Of a DNA stretch of 64,000 nucleotides, positions 7,212-14,825 are shown one piece after another. The DNA lies in the NCBI RefSeq assembly GCF_029395675.1, contig NZ_CP115184.1:62001-126000 (forward strand). The letters run 5' to 3'. The translations under genes were made by a program, and so were the position numbers. Each line of letters starts with the position of its first letter. Position 1 is the stretch's first letter. The notes under the pieces are model-generated. The model did no database searches, had not been told where the DNA came from, and worked only from the letters and a program-made list of their open reading frames with translations. This DNA comes from Janibacter cremeus. GTDB taxonomy: Bacteria > Actinomycetota > Actinomycetes > Actinomycetales > Dermatophilaceae.

Positions 7212-9545
7212 TCACTCCTCACTGCTGGATGTCGCAGCCCTGAGGGGTGGCCGGCGGCCAGCGCCAGGTGTCGGCTCATCGACGTCGGCTGTGCGCAGGG
7301 CGCGGGTGTGGGCGACGTGCCTCGTGCCCCGGCCGGCGCCGTTGGCGGGTGCGATGGCGGCAGGGGGCGGTGCACCATCGGCCGGGTCGAGCTCGTCGAG
7401 CTCCTCCTCGAACGGGTCGACCGGGTGGTCTTCGAGCTCGACCCCGGGCAGCAGTCGGTCCAGCCACCGGGGCATGTACCAGGCAGCCTTGCCGGCCACC
7501 GCCATCACCGCGGGGACGAGGACCAGTCGGACGATGGTGGCGTCGATCGCGATGGCGACCGCGAGGCCGAAACCGAACAGGTTGACCACCCGATCGTCGT
7601 TGAGCAGGAAGCTGGCGAAGACCACGACCATCACCGAGGCGGCGGCGGTGATCACCCGCGCGGTGGCGGCGATGCCGTCGGCGACCGCCTCACCGGCTCT
7701 GCCGGTGCGGAGGTACTCCTCGCGGACGCGGCTGAGCAGGAAGACCTCGTAGTCCATCGAGAGGCCGAACAGGACCGCGAAGAGCATCATCGGTGCGAAC
7801 GACTCGATCGGTCCTGGCTCGGTGCCGAAGAGGTCGGCGAGCCAGCCCCACTGGAACACCGCGACCACGGCGCCGTAGGCGGCCCCGACCGAGAGCAGGT
7901 TCATGATGGCTGCCTTGATCGGCACGAAGATCGAGCGGAACTCCACCAGGAGAAGCAGGAAGCTCAGGCCGACCACGAAGCCCATGAACCAGAGCATCCG
8001 TTCCTCGAGCTTGTCGGCGAGGTCGATGTTCGTGGCGGTGGCACCACCGACGTGGACTGAGGCGCCCTCGGCCTGGTCGGCCAGCACGTCGTCGCGCAGG
8101 TGATGGACCAGGGCCTCGGTGGCCGCCGCGTCGGGGGAGGTTGTCGGCACCACGGTGAGCACGGCGGTGTCGCCGGCCTCGTTCACCACCGGTGGGGCGA
8201 CCTGCGCGACCCCGTCGACTGCGGCGATCTCGGCGGCCAGGTCGGTGGCTGCCTTCTTGGTCTGCTTGGGGCCGCTGTCGTCGTACTCGGCGGTGACCAT
8301 GAGCGGTCCGGTCCAGCCGGCACCGAAGGAGTCGTCGACGAGCTCGTAGGCGGCGCGTTCGGTGCTGTCCTCGGGGGCGGAGCCGGCGTCGGCCGTGCCC
8401 AGCCGCAGGTCGAGCACCGGCGCGGCCATCACGGCGAGCAGCGCGAGGGCGGCGACCAGGTGGGGCCACGGGCGACGCTGCACGTGGTGGGTCCACCGGT
8501 GCCAGCCGGAGACGTGTCCGTCGCCGTGGTCCAGGCGGGTCCGTCGCACCCGGAACCGGTCGAGGTTGTCCCCGAAGACGCCGAGCAGGGCGGGCAGCAG
8601 GGTGACGGCCGCCAGCAGGGTCGTGGCGACGGTGATGGCGCTGGCCAGGCCGAGGGTGGCGACGAAGGGGATGCCGATGGCGTACAGCGACAGGATCGCG
8701 ATGATCACGGTGGTGCCGGCGACGAGCACGGAGCGACCGGCGGTGGACAGCGCGATCGGGATGGACTCCTTGGCTGGGTGGCCGGTGGCCAGGCCCTCGC
8801 GGTGCCGGGTGACCACCAGCAGGGCGTAGTCGATGCCGACCCCGAGTCCGATCATCGCCGCGACCACTGGGCCGGCGGTGCCGACGGCGACGTACTCGGC
8901 CAGCAGGAAGATCGCGCCCATGCCCATGCCGAGCGCCAGGACGGCGGTGATCAGAGGCACCAGCATCGCGAACACCGAGCCGAAGGCCACCAGCAGGACC
9001 AGGACGGCTGCGGCGAGGCCGATGGCCTCGCTGCCCGAGGGGTGGTTCTCCGCGTCGAGCGCGGCTCCGCCGTACTCGACCTGCACGCCGAGGTCCTCGA
9101 CCGGGGCGAACGCGTCCTGCGCGGCCTCGATGTGGTCCTCCTCGATGTCGGCCGCGCGGTCGGTGAACCGGACCGTGGAGACGGCAGTCGCGCCGTCCTC
9201 GGAGACCATTTCCGGTCCGGGTCCGTACGGCGACGACGCCGAGGAGATGCCGTTGAGCTCGGCCACGTCCGCAACGGCCGCGTTGACGGCCTTGCGGATC
9301 TGTGGGCCGCTGACGCCGTCCTCGGCGTGGATGACGACCTGCATCCCGTCACCGGACATCTCGGGGAACTGCTCCTCCAGGGCGTCGTAGGCGGCCTGGG
9401 AGTCGGTGTCCTCGATCGACATGTCGTTGCTGAACGAGCCGCCGTAGGACTGGCCGGCGAACAGGAGGCCGCCGACCAGCAGCAGCCAGGTCACGATGAC
9501 CAGCCATCGGTGGCGGACGGAGAAGGTGGCTAGTGCTCGCAGCAT
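7212..9545 (-). CDS. MmpL-type RND family transporter
   Basis: A 777-residue inner-membrane exporter of the MMPL branch of the RND family. A first membrane helix (WLVIVTWLLLVGGLLFAG) is followed by an extracytoplasmic domain. Two clusters of helices carry the paired signatures GIDYALLVVTRHREGLATG and SMDYEVFLLSRVREEYLRTG. The C-terminus is a cytoplasmic acidic and basic tail. Such proteins export lipids or drugs; the substrate here is unknown. ATG 9545, five bases after GGGAG, is preferred to GTG 9548. It is divergent from a TetR regulator with a shared palindromic operator. Confidence 0.92.
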   Translation of the reverse strand: MLRALATFSVRHRWLVIVTWLLLVGGLLFAGQSYGGSFSNDMSIEDTDSQAAYDALEEQFPEMSGDGMQVVIHAEDGVSGPQIRKAVNAAVADVAELNGISSASSPYGPGPEMVSEDGATAVSTVRFTDRAADIEEDHIEAAQDAFAPVEDLGVQVEYGGAALDAENHPSGSEAIGLAAAVLVLLVAFGSVFAMLVPLITAVLALGMGMGAIFLLAEYVAVGTAGPVVAAMIGLGVGIDYALLVVTRHREGLATGHPAKESIPIALSTAGRSVLVAGTTVIIAILSLYAIGIPFVATLGLASAITVATTLLAAVTLLPALLGVFGDNLDRFRVRRTRLDHGDGHVSGWHRWTHHVQRRPWPHLVAALALLAVMAAPVLDLRLGTADAGSAPEDSTERAAYELVDDSFGAGWTGPLMVTAEYDDSGPKQTKKAATDLAAEIAAVDGVAQVAPPVVNEAGDTAVLTVVPTTSPDAAATEALVHHLRDDVLADQAEGASVHVGGATATNIDLADKLEERMLWFMGFVVGLSFLLLLVEFRSIFVPIKAAIMNLLSVGAAYGAVVAVFQWGWLADLFGTEPGPIESFAPMMLFAVLFGLSMDYEVFLLSRVREEYLRTGRAGEAVADGIAATARVITAAASVMVVVFASFLLNDDRVVNLFGFGLAVAIAIDATIVRLVLVPAVMAVAGKAAWYMPRWLDRLLPGVELEDHPVDPFEEELDELDPADGAPPPAAIAPANGAGRGTRHVAHTRALRTADVDEPTPGAGRRPPLRAATSSSEE

Positions 9546-9596
9546 CACGGCTCCCGGCGGTTCGGTACGGAGTGGCCTGACCCCTCATCCGGGGTC

Positions 9597-9620
9597 AAAT
9601 GAGACAAGTCTGTCTCGTTT
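9597..9620. promoter_or_regulatory. palindromic operator between MmpL and TetR genes
   Basis: AAATGAGACA, a 4-base centre AGTC, and TGTCTCGTTT form arms that match at nine of ten positions. It sits 51 bp upstream of the transporter start and 49 bp upstream of the regulator start. This is the expected place for a TetR operator that represses the exporter and the regulator itself. Confidence 0.75.
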
Positions 9621-9669
9621 CATCAGCATACATCCCCCGCGGAGAACGCACGTGGGTACGCTTCCCGGC

Positions 9670-10245
9670 ATGGCCGTCCAAGGTGAGGAGCACGCCCGCG
9701 CCGACGCAGTGCGCAACCGCGCCGCCTTGCTCGACGCGGCCGCCGACGTGCTGGCGGTGGCTCCGCACTCGTCCCTGGCCGAGGTGGCCACCCGCGCCGG
9801 CCTGGGGCGGGCGACGCTCTACCGACACTTCGAGAACCGTGAGGCGCTCCGCGCCGCGATCCGGGCGGAGGCGCTCTCCCGGGCAGCCACCGCACTCGCC
9901 GACGCGGACCTGCTGGAGTGCGACACTCGCGAGGGCATCCGCCGGGCAGCCGCCGTGCTCGTCCCGCTCGGCGTGCGGTTCAGGATCCTGCTCAGCGAGG
10001 GCGCCGACACCGATGAGGACTTCCTCGCCGCCCGGAACGAGGCACTGGCGCCCCTGTGGGGCGTGCTGGCGCGCGGGGTCGAGACCGGCGACCTCCCCAC
10101 CAGTGCGAACACCGCATGGCTCGGGCTGGTGCTCGCCGGGACGCTGATGGCCGCAGTCCGCGCGGCCGGAGCCGGCCTGATCGATTCCGCTGAGGCAGGC
10201 GACCTGGTCGCGGACGCGTTCGTCAGCGGCTTCGGAGCCAGCTGA
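9670..10245 (+). CDS. TetR/AcrR family transcriptional regulator
   Basis: A 191-residue one-domain repressor with the helix-turn-helix SSLAEVATRAGLGRATLYRH near residue 38 and an all-helical ligand-binding C-terminus. The ATG at 9670 is chosen because the earlier in-frame part crosses the operator and encodes no conserved sequence. It is divergent from the MmpL transporter, which it probably represses. Confidence 0.9.
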   Translation: MAVQGEEHARADAVRNRAALLDAAADVLAVAPHSSLAEVATRAGLGRATLYRHFENREALRAAIRAEALSRAATALADADLLECDTREGIRRAAAVLVPLGVRFRILLSEGADTDEDFLAARNEALAPLWGVLARGVETGDLPTSANTAWLGLVLAGTLMAAVRAAGAGLIDSAEAGDLVADAFVSGFGAS

Positions 10246-10288
10246 CCGCCGCCCGAGCCTTGGTCGGTGCGGGCCTGGCGGGTACTTG

Positions 10289-11308
10289 TTAGTCGGTGTA
10301 GCCCTGCGGGTTGGCTGACTGCCAGCGCCAGGTGTCGGCGCACATCTGCTCGATGGTGTGCTCGGCGCGCCAGCCCAGCTCGGTCTCGGCACGGGAGGCG
10401 TCGGCCCAGAATGCGGCCAGGTCGCCTCCTCTGCGCGGCGCCACCTGGTAGGGGATGGCCTGCCCGCTTGCCGACTCGAAGGCTGCAATCATCTCGAGCA
10501 CCGACGTGCCGTGGCCGCCACCGAGGTTCCACGCCCGCTCGGCGACCTCGGGGTGGTCGCGCAGGTACTCCAGCGCGGCGACGTGCCCCTCCGCGAGGTC
10601 GACCACATGCAGGTAGTCGCGCTGGGGCGTGCCGTCGGGGGTGGGGTAGTCGTCACCGAAGACCTGCAACTGCTCACGGCGGCCCACGGCGACTTGGGCG
10701 ATGAAGGGCATCAGGTTGTTCGGCACACCGTGCGGGTCCTCGCCGATGCGGCCGGAGGGGTGCGCGCCGACAGGGTTGAAGTAGCGCAGCAGGGCCACAC
10801 GGGGGCCGCCAGCTGCGGCGACGTCGCGGAGCAGCATCTCCTGGACAAACTTGGTGCGGCCGTAAGGGTTGTTGGAGGCCAGCGGCTCGTGGGTCTCGAC
10901 GTAGGGGACCGGCGCGAGCTCGCCGTAGACCGTCGCCGACGAGGAGAAGACGAGCACGGGGATGCCGGCTCGGTCCATCGCCCGGGCCAGGACGAGCGTG
11001 GAGCCGACGTTGTTGTCGTAGTACTCCAGCGGGATCTGGCTCGACTCACCGACCGCTTTCAGGCCGGCGAAGTGGATGACCGCGTCGAACCGTCCCTCGG
11101 CGAGGAGTGCGTTCGTCTTGTCGACGTCGCGCAGGTCGAACGAGTGGGTCTCGATCGTGCGTCCGGTCAGCTCCTCGAGCCGGGGAACGACGCTCGGCCG
11201 CGAGTTGACGAAGCTGTCGAGGATCACCGGCTCGTGGCCGTCCTCGACGAGTCGGACGACTGTGTGTGAGCCGATGTACCCGGCTCCGCCGGTGACGAGG
11301 ACGCGCAT
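10289..11308 (-). CDS. galE: UDP-glucose 4-epimerase
   Basis: A 339-residue short-chain dehydrogenase-fold enzyme that interconverts UDP-glucose and UDP-galactose. The N-terminal NAD motif is VTGGAGYIGSH. The catalytic serine lies in SSSATVYG, and the tyrosine and lysine in YGRTK. The substrate-loop stretch RYFNPVGAHPSGRIGEDP and the C-terminal W-R-A-E motif are as in GalE. Length is normal. It may supply galactose for the surface polysaccharide made from the locus farther right, although it stands apart from it. Confidence 0.95.
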   Translation of the reverse strand: MRVLVTGGAGYIGSHTVVRLVEDGHEPVILDSFVNSRPSVVPRLEELTGRTIETHSFDLRDVDKTNALLAEGRFDAVIHFAGLKAVGESSQIPLEYYDNNVGSTLVLARAMDRAGIPVLVFSSSATVYGELAPVPYVETHEPLASNNPYGRTKFVQEMLLRDVAAAGGPRVALLRYFNPVGAHPSGRIGEDPHGVPNNLMPFIAQVAVGRREQLQVFGDDYPTPDGTPQRDYLHVVDLAEGHVAALEYLRDHPEVAERAWNLGGGHGTSVLEMIAAFESASGQAIPYQVAPRRGGDLAAFWADASRAETELGWRAEHTIEQMCADTWRWQSANPQGYTD

Positions 11309-11334
11309 GCAGTCACCCTAACCGGGCCGGCATC

Positions 11335-11404
11335 AGAGGGTGGTCGAGGTGCGTATCCAACGGAGGTTGAGGTGCGAGGAGCTCTGCGACGAGCCTCGAA
11401 ACCA
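11335..11404. repeat. REP-like palindromic element
   Basis: A partial copy (TGGTCGAGGTGCG) is followed by a full copy GGTTGAGGTGCGAGGAGC ... GAGCCTCGAAACCAGC. It lies between two genes that are both on the minus strand. Confidence 0.75.
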
Positions 11405-11407
11405 GCC

Positions 11408-11704
11408 TCAGCCCTCGCTGACGCGCCGCACCTGGGTGACCTCGGCCCAGGACCCGTCGTCGCAGATGGACGTGATGCGCTGCATGATCATGGTGCGCAG
11501 CTGTGGGGGAGCGGTCTCCCGGGCGCAGGATCGGCGGATCAGCTGCTTGATGATCTGCTCGCGCTCGTGCTCCTCGAGGCAGGGGGCGCACTCGGTGAGG
11601 TGCCGGGCGATCTCGCGGGCGTCCTCGGTGGTCATCTCGCCGTCGAGGTACTCACTCATCCGGTAGAGCGCCTGCGAGCAGTCCACGTGCTCGTCATGGC
11701 TCAT
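11408..11704 (-). CDS. rsrA: mycothiol-system anti-sigma factor RsrA
   Basis: A 98-residue zinc-binding anti-sigma factor. The ZAS signature is visible as H-x3-C-x2-C in HLTECAPC (residues 35-42), with further cysteines at 9, 60 and 81. Under thiol oxidation such proteins release zinc and free the SigR sigma factor. The start ATG overlaps the sigR stop by ATGA, so the two are coupled. The length is typical of the family. Confidence 0.93.
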   Translation of the reverse strand: MSHDEHVDCSQALYRMSEYLDGEMTTEDAREIARHLTECAPCLEEHEREQIIKQLIRRSCARETAPPQLRTMIMQRITSICDDGSWAEVTQVRRVSEG

Positions 11705-12351
11705 GACTGGTTCTCCTTCGCAGCGGCGACCCCGCGGTCGGCGGCGTAGTCGGTGAGCATCTCGCGCAGCTGGCGGCGTCCCCGGTGCAGGCGCGACATG
11801 ACCGTGCCGATGGGGGTGCCCATGATCTCGGCGATCTCCTTGTAGGCGAATCCCTCGACGTCGGCCAGGTAGACGGCCATCCGGAAGTCGTCGGGCAGGT
11901 CCTGCAGGGCCTGCTTGACCTGGCTGTCGGGCATCCGGTCCAAGGCCTCGACCTCGGCGGAACGCAGGCCCTTGGACGTGTGCTGCTCGGCCTTGTGCAG
12001 CTGGTAGTCCTCGACCTCGGGACTGTCCGACTGCTTCGGCTCGCGCTGCTTCTTGCGGTAGGTGTTGATGTAGGTGTTGGTCAGGATCCGGTACATCCAC
12101 GCCTTGAGGTTGGTCCCCGGGCGGTACTGGTGGAAGGCGGCGAAGGCCTTCGCGTAGGTCTCCTGGACCAGGTCGTCGGCGTCGGTCGGGTTGCGCGTGG
12201 TGCGCAGCGCCGCGGAGTAGAGCTGGTCGAGCAGCGGCATCGCCTCGCGCTCGAAGCGCGCACGGCGCTGCTCGGTGGTCTCGGTCTCGACGTCAACTGC
12301 GGCATCGGCCTGGGCCTGTGCCTCCAGATCGTCGGTCGTGGGGTCGCTCAT
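11701..12351 (-). CDS. sigR: RNA polymerase sigma factor SigR (SigH family)
   Basis: A 216-residue ECF sigma factor that directs the response to disulfide stress. Region 2 is readable as [20 protein letters not shown] and [20 protein letters not shown]; region 4 as [20 protein letters not shown]. An upstream ATG at 12405 exists, but ATG 12351 has GGTGGAG before it and gives the usual N-terminus. A perfect SigR-type promoter lies upstream, so the gene is autoregulated. It is followed by its anti-sigma factor. Confidence 0.95.
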   Translation of the reverse strand: MSDPTTDDLEAQAQADAAVDVETETTEQRRARFEREAMPLLDQLYSAALRTTRNPTDADDLVQETYAKAFAAFHQYRPGTNLKAWMYRILTNTYINTYRKKQREPKQSDSPEVEDYQLHKAEQHTSKGLRSAEVEALDRMPDSQVKQALQDLPDDFRMAVYLADVEGFAYKEIAEIMGTPIGTVMSRLHRGRRQLREMLTDYAADRGVAAAKENQS

Positions 12352-12443
12352 TGCACTCCACCCTAGTGGGGTGGCGGTGCGCTCTCCGGCGTGCAGCACG
12401 AGCAAGTCCGGCTCCTGTCCCTCGCAGTTCTCTCGCGAGGTCC

Positions 12444-12469
12444 AACGTCATCGCCCGCCTCCTCATTCC
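12444..12469 (-). promoter_or_regulatory. SigR-dependent autoregulatory promoter
   Basis: Read on the minus strand, GGAAT (12469-12465), exactly 18 bases, then GTT (12446-12444) is a perfect match to the SigR/SigH consensus. It lies about 93 bp upstream of the sigR start codon. Confidence 0.85.
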
Positions 12470-12488
12470 AAGGAGCCCTCATCACCCG

Positions 12489-12601
12489 GTGATTGAGGTG
12501 CGGAGGCCGCCTGCGGCCGGAGCCTCGAAATCACGCTCTTCGTGCCTCCACCCGGTGATTGAGGTGCGGAGGCCGCCCGCGGCCGGAGCCTCGAAATCAC
12601 G
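12489..12601. repeat. REP-like palindromic element variant, two copies
   Basis: Copies at 12489-12534 and 12555-12601 read GGTGATTGAGGTGCGGAGG, a GC-rich centre of the GCCGCCTGCGGC type, then GAGCCTCGAAATCAC. The variant uses GATT/AATC at the ends where the other copies use GGTT/AACC, so both arms changed together and pairing is kept. Confidence 0.8.
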
Positions 12602-12602
12602 C

Positions 12603-12896
12603 TCAGTCCGGCGCCCGACCACCACGCCGCCTCGCCAAACCCGGCAGCGCCGCGAAGTCTCCCCGGATCAACGCTTCGCGCTTGGCGCGTGACCAGCCCT
12701 GGATGCGCTTCTCCAACGCGTACGCCTCGGTGACGCGCTCGGTCTCATGGGCCCACACGAGCTCGACCGGCATCCGGGTGCTCGTGTACACGGCGCCTCG
12801 TCCGACGGCGTGCTGCTGCATCCGGTGCTGCAGGTTGCGCGTGCTGCCGACGTAGTAGCTGCCGTCGCCGCAGCGCAGGATGGAGGTGTGCGCCAT
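12603..12896 (-). CDS. GIY-YIG nuclease superfamily protein
   Basis: A 97-residue single-domain protein. The signature is split as YYVGSTRNLQHRMQQH near residue 13 (GIY-YIG variant) with the conserved arginine in it, and an L-E-K-R-I-Q-G-W-S segment with the catalytic glutamate near residue 62. This short UPF0213/YhbQ-like class is widespread and its role is unclear. ATG 12896 gives MAHTSILRC. The stop lies right at the edge of a REP-like element. Confidence 0.88.
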   Translation of the reverse strand: MAHTSILRCGDGSYYVGSTRNLQHRMQQHAVGRGAVYTSTRMPVELVWAHETERVTEAYALEKRIQGWSRAKREALIRGDFAALPGLARRRGGRAPD

Positions 12897-12950
12897 GGCT
12901 CCAAGCACATCAGGTCGGGCTCATGGCGAAGGGGGATTGTCCACAGGTCC

Positions 12951-13003
12951 GTGGCTTCGAGGCTCGTCGCAGGGCTCCTCGCACCTCAGCCACCGGGTGG
13001 GAA
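12951..13003. repeat. REP-like palindromic element, reverse orientation
   Basis: Reads GGCTTCGAGGCTCGTCGCAG ... GCTCCTCGCACCTCAGCCACC, the reverse complement of the family consensus with one end altered. Confidence 0.75.
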
Positions 13004-13030
13004 GTCCCTCAGCCGCCGGGGCTGGGACAT

Positions 13031-13077
13031 GACGAAGGGGGCCGGCCCGGTGTCAACCGGGCGCGGCCCCCTTCGTC
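13031..13077 (-). terminator. bL37 gene terminator hairpin
   Basis: A long interrupted stem. The outer arms GACGAAGGGGGCCG and CGGCCCCCTTCGTC pair over 14 bases, and an inner GCCCGGT-GTCA-ACCGGGC continues the stem. It sits 15 bases beyond the bL37 stop on the minus strand. Confidence 0.8.
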
Positions 13078-13092
13078 GGCTGAGTCGTGGAC

Positions 13093-13167
13093 TCAGGCGT
13101 TGGGCTTCTTGCCGTGGTTCGCGTTCTTCTTCTTGCGGTCACGACGCTTGCGAGCGCGCTTGCTCAT
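13093..13167 (-). CDS. 50S ribosomal protein bL37
   Basis: A 24-residue very basic protein that begins MSKRARKRRDRKKK and ends NHGKKPNA. The length and the C-terminal signature match the actinobacteria-specific ribosomal protein bL37 seen in mycobacterial ribosome structures. GGGAG lies 5 bases before the ATG, and a strong hairpin follows the stop. It is too short for most gene callers. Confidence 0.85.
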   Translation of the reverse strand: MSKRARKRRDRKKKNANHGKKPNA

Positions 13168-13296
13168 GGTGACTCCCTTCGGGGTCGGTGTAACCGCCGA
13201 TCGGCGGCCCGGTGGTCAGGGGAATAATTCTGACACGGCAAGAAATGATCACCACATTCCTTCCCGCCATACCATTTTACTGGCATCATGTGCACT

Positions 13297-13557
13297 ATGA
13301 AGACAAAGATGATGCTCGCCGCTTCCGCCCTTGCCCTCTCGCTCGGCGGCCTCATTGGTGGTGCCAGCACTCAGGGGAACGTCGACTGGGCGAAGTCCTC
13401 GCTCAACGTTGACTGGGCCACCTCGACGCTCAACGTTGACTGGGCTTCCTCAACCCTCAACGTTGACTGGGCCAAGTCCTCCCTCAACGTCGACTGGGCC
13501 AAGGCCACTCGCAATGTGGACTGGGCCGCTGGCACGGACAACGTCGACTGGGCCTGA
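13297..13557 (+). CDS. secreted NVDWA nonapeptide-repeat protein
   Basis: An 86-residue protein with a signal peptide: KTK, then a hydrophobic core to about residue 22, with a likely cleavage near GGAS-TQ. The rest is seven tandem copies of a nine-residue unit NVDWA+4, the last ending exactly at NVDWA and the stop. NVDWA is invariant in all seven although its codons differ (gtc, gtt and gtg for Val; gcg, gcc and gct for Ala), which suggests selection on the peptide. The linker residues are KSSL, TSTL, SSTL, KSSL, KATR and AGTD. I know no named family. It could be a multi-copy peptide precursor or a short fibre-forming surface protein. Two membrane HD-GYP-like genes follow after 74 bp. An ATG at 13288 is an alternative start. 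Confidence 0.75.
   Translation: MKTKMMLAASALALSLGGLIGGASTQGNVDWAKSSLNVDWATSTLNVDWASSTLNVDWAKSSLNVDWAKATRNVDWAAGTDNVDWA
13378..13554 (+). repeat. 27-bp coding tandem repeat, seven units (last partial)
   Basis: Units begin at 13378, 13405, 13432, 13459, 13486, 13513 and 13540. Each opens with an AACGTYGACTGGGC-like core, and the later units diverge in their second half. The final unit is only five codons long. Confidence 0.95.
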
Positions 13558-13631
13558 CCCGCGCCGCACGGTCGCGTCTGGCCCCGCTGACGCGACCCGA
13601 CCGGTCGGCTGAGGCGGCACCTCGGTCGACC

Positions 13632-14825
13632 GTGATCTACGTCGTCACTGTCGCTATTGCGGCAGTGATGGCGCTTCTCTGCGCCGTATGGCTCCATGGC
13701 GCTCCCCAGCCAACCTCTTGGGTAATCGCGTTCCTTGTCGTGGCCTTCATCGCCTCGCTCGGGCGACCCCAAGCCATCGGTCCGATGCAGTTCTCGGTCT
13801 CGGCCATAGTGCAGATCGCAGCCATCCCCCTCATCGGTGGCGTCGGGGCCAGCGTCGTGTCGCTCATCCCCGCGATGACCGAACGCACATCGGCCATCAA
13901 ACGGATCTTCAACTCGGCCCAGCGGGTGCTTCTCGTACTGGTTGGTTCGCTGGCGTACCACGGGGCCGGTGGGATCGCTCTGCGGCCCGGCTTGGAGAAT
14001 GTGGACCTGTTCACGCTCGTTGTCGCAATGGTCGCGGCCAGCGCGGCTGCCGCCCTGGTCAACACGACGCTCTTGGCCGGAGTGCTCCAGCGGGACACGG
14101 GTGGTTCGCTTGCCTTCATCCTTCGGGACGCTCTGCCACGTGTCCTCAGTTCTTATGCCCTGTCTTTTGTCGCTGCCTACCTTCTGGTGGTGCTGTGGTC
14201 ACCGGCACGGCTGGGATGGATCTCCGCGCTGTTCTTCCTGCCCACCATCGTCGTCATCCAGTGGAGCCTGCGACAGCTCGCGGACGAGTGGGCCATTCGG
14301 CACGAGGTGCTCGCCCCCTTCGTCACCGCTCTTGATGTGCGGCACCCGGGAGCAGCCGATTCAAGCCGTCTGGCAGCCGGCGCCGCGAGCGCGATCGCTG
14401 CGGCCGTGGGGCTGCGGCCGTCATTCGTCGACAAGGTCGTCATGTCCGCTCGGCTGCGGGACGTGGGCCTGCTCGCGCTCGAGGGCAGGCCGGCGGCGAT
14501 CGTCCGGCGCGACCACGCGGTGGCGTCGTCGAAGGTACTCGGACAGATCGGCTTCCTCGCCGGACCGGTGGAGTACATCGCCGGGCACGACGAGCGCGTC
14601 GACGGACAGGGCTGGCCGGAAGGCCTGGTCGGGGAGCAGATCCCCCTGGGCGCCCGTGTTCTCGCGGTCGCCGATGCCTGGAGCGACGCGGTCACGGACG
14701 GGTGCACCGCCGAGGAAGCAGTCCGGCTCTGCGAGGCCCGGGTCGGCACGGCCCTGGATGAGGTGTGCGTCAACGCGCTCCGGCGAGCCCACGGGCGGGG
14801 ACAGCTCCCGGCGGTGGTCCGATGA
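13632..14825 (+). CDS. membrane protein with degenerate HD-GYP domain (GYP half kept)
   Basis: A 397-residue protein. Residues 1-215 hold six or seven hydrophobic helices of a MASE-like sensor; the rest aligns with HD-GYP phosphodiesterases. The usual HDxG motif is replaced by RDVG (residues 276-279), and the first metal histidine is absent (SSRLAAGAA). The second half is well kept: HDERVDGQGWPEGL (319-331), IPLGARVLAVADAW with Asp348. It therefore looks catalytically incomplete alone. The GTG start at 13632 has only a weak upstream ribosome site. The stop overlaps the next gene by ATGA, and the partner lacks the other half of the ligands. Confidence 0.75.
   Translation: MIYVVTVAIAAVMALLCAVWLHGAPQPTSWVIAFLVVAFIASLGRPQAIGPMQFSVSAIVQIAAIPLIGGVGASVVSLIPAMTERTSAIKRIFNSAQRVLLVLVGSLAYHGAGGIALRPGLENVDLFTLVVAMVAASAAAALVNTTLLAGVLQRDTGGSLAFILRDALPRVLSSYALSFVAAYLLVVLWSPARLGWISALFFLPTIVVIQWSLRQLADEWAIRHEVLAPFVTALDVRHPGAADSSRLAAGAASAIAAAVGLRPSFVDKVVMSARLRDVGLLALEGRPAAIVRRDHAVASSKVLGQIGFLAGPVEYIAGHDERVDGQGWPEGLVGEQIPLGARVLAVADAWSDAVTDGCTAEEAVRLCEARVGTALDEVCVNALRRAHGRGQLPAVVR

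Noticed and set aside
13378..13554. CRISPR-like or minisatellite interpretation of the 27-bp repeats
   Set aside because: The units are directly adjacent without spacers, stay in frame, keep NVDWA with synonymous changes, and follow a signal peptide; a coding repeat explains them better.
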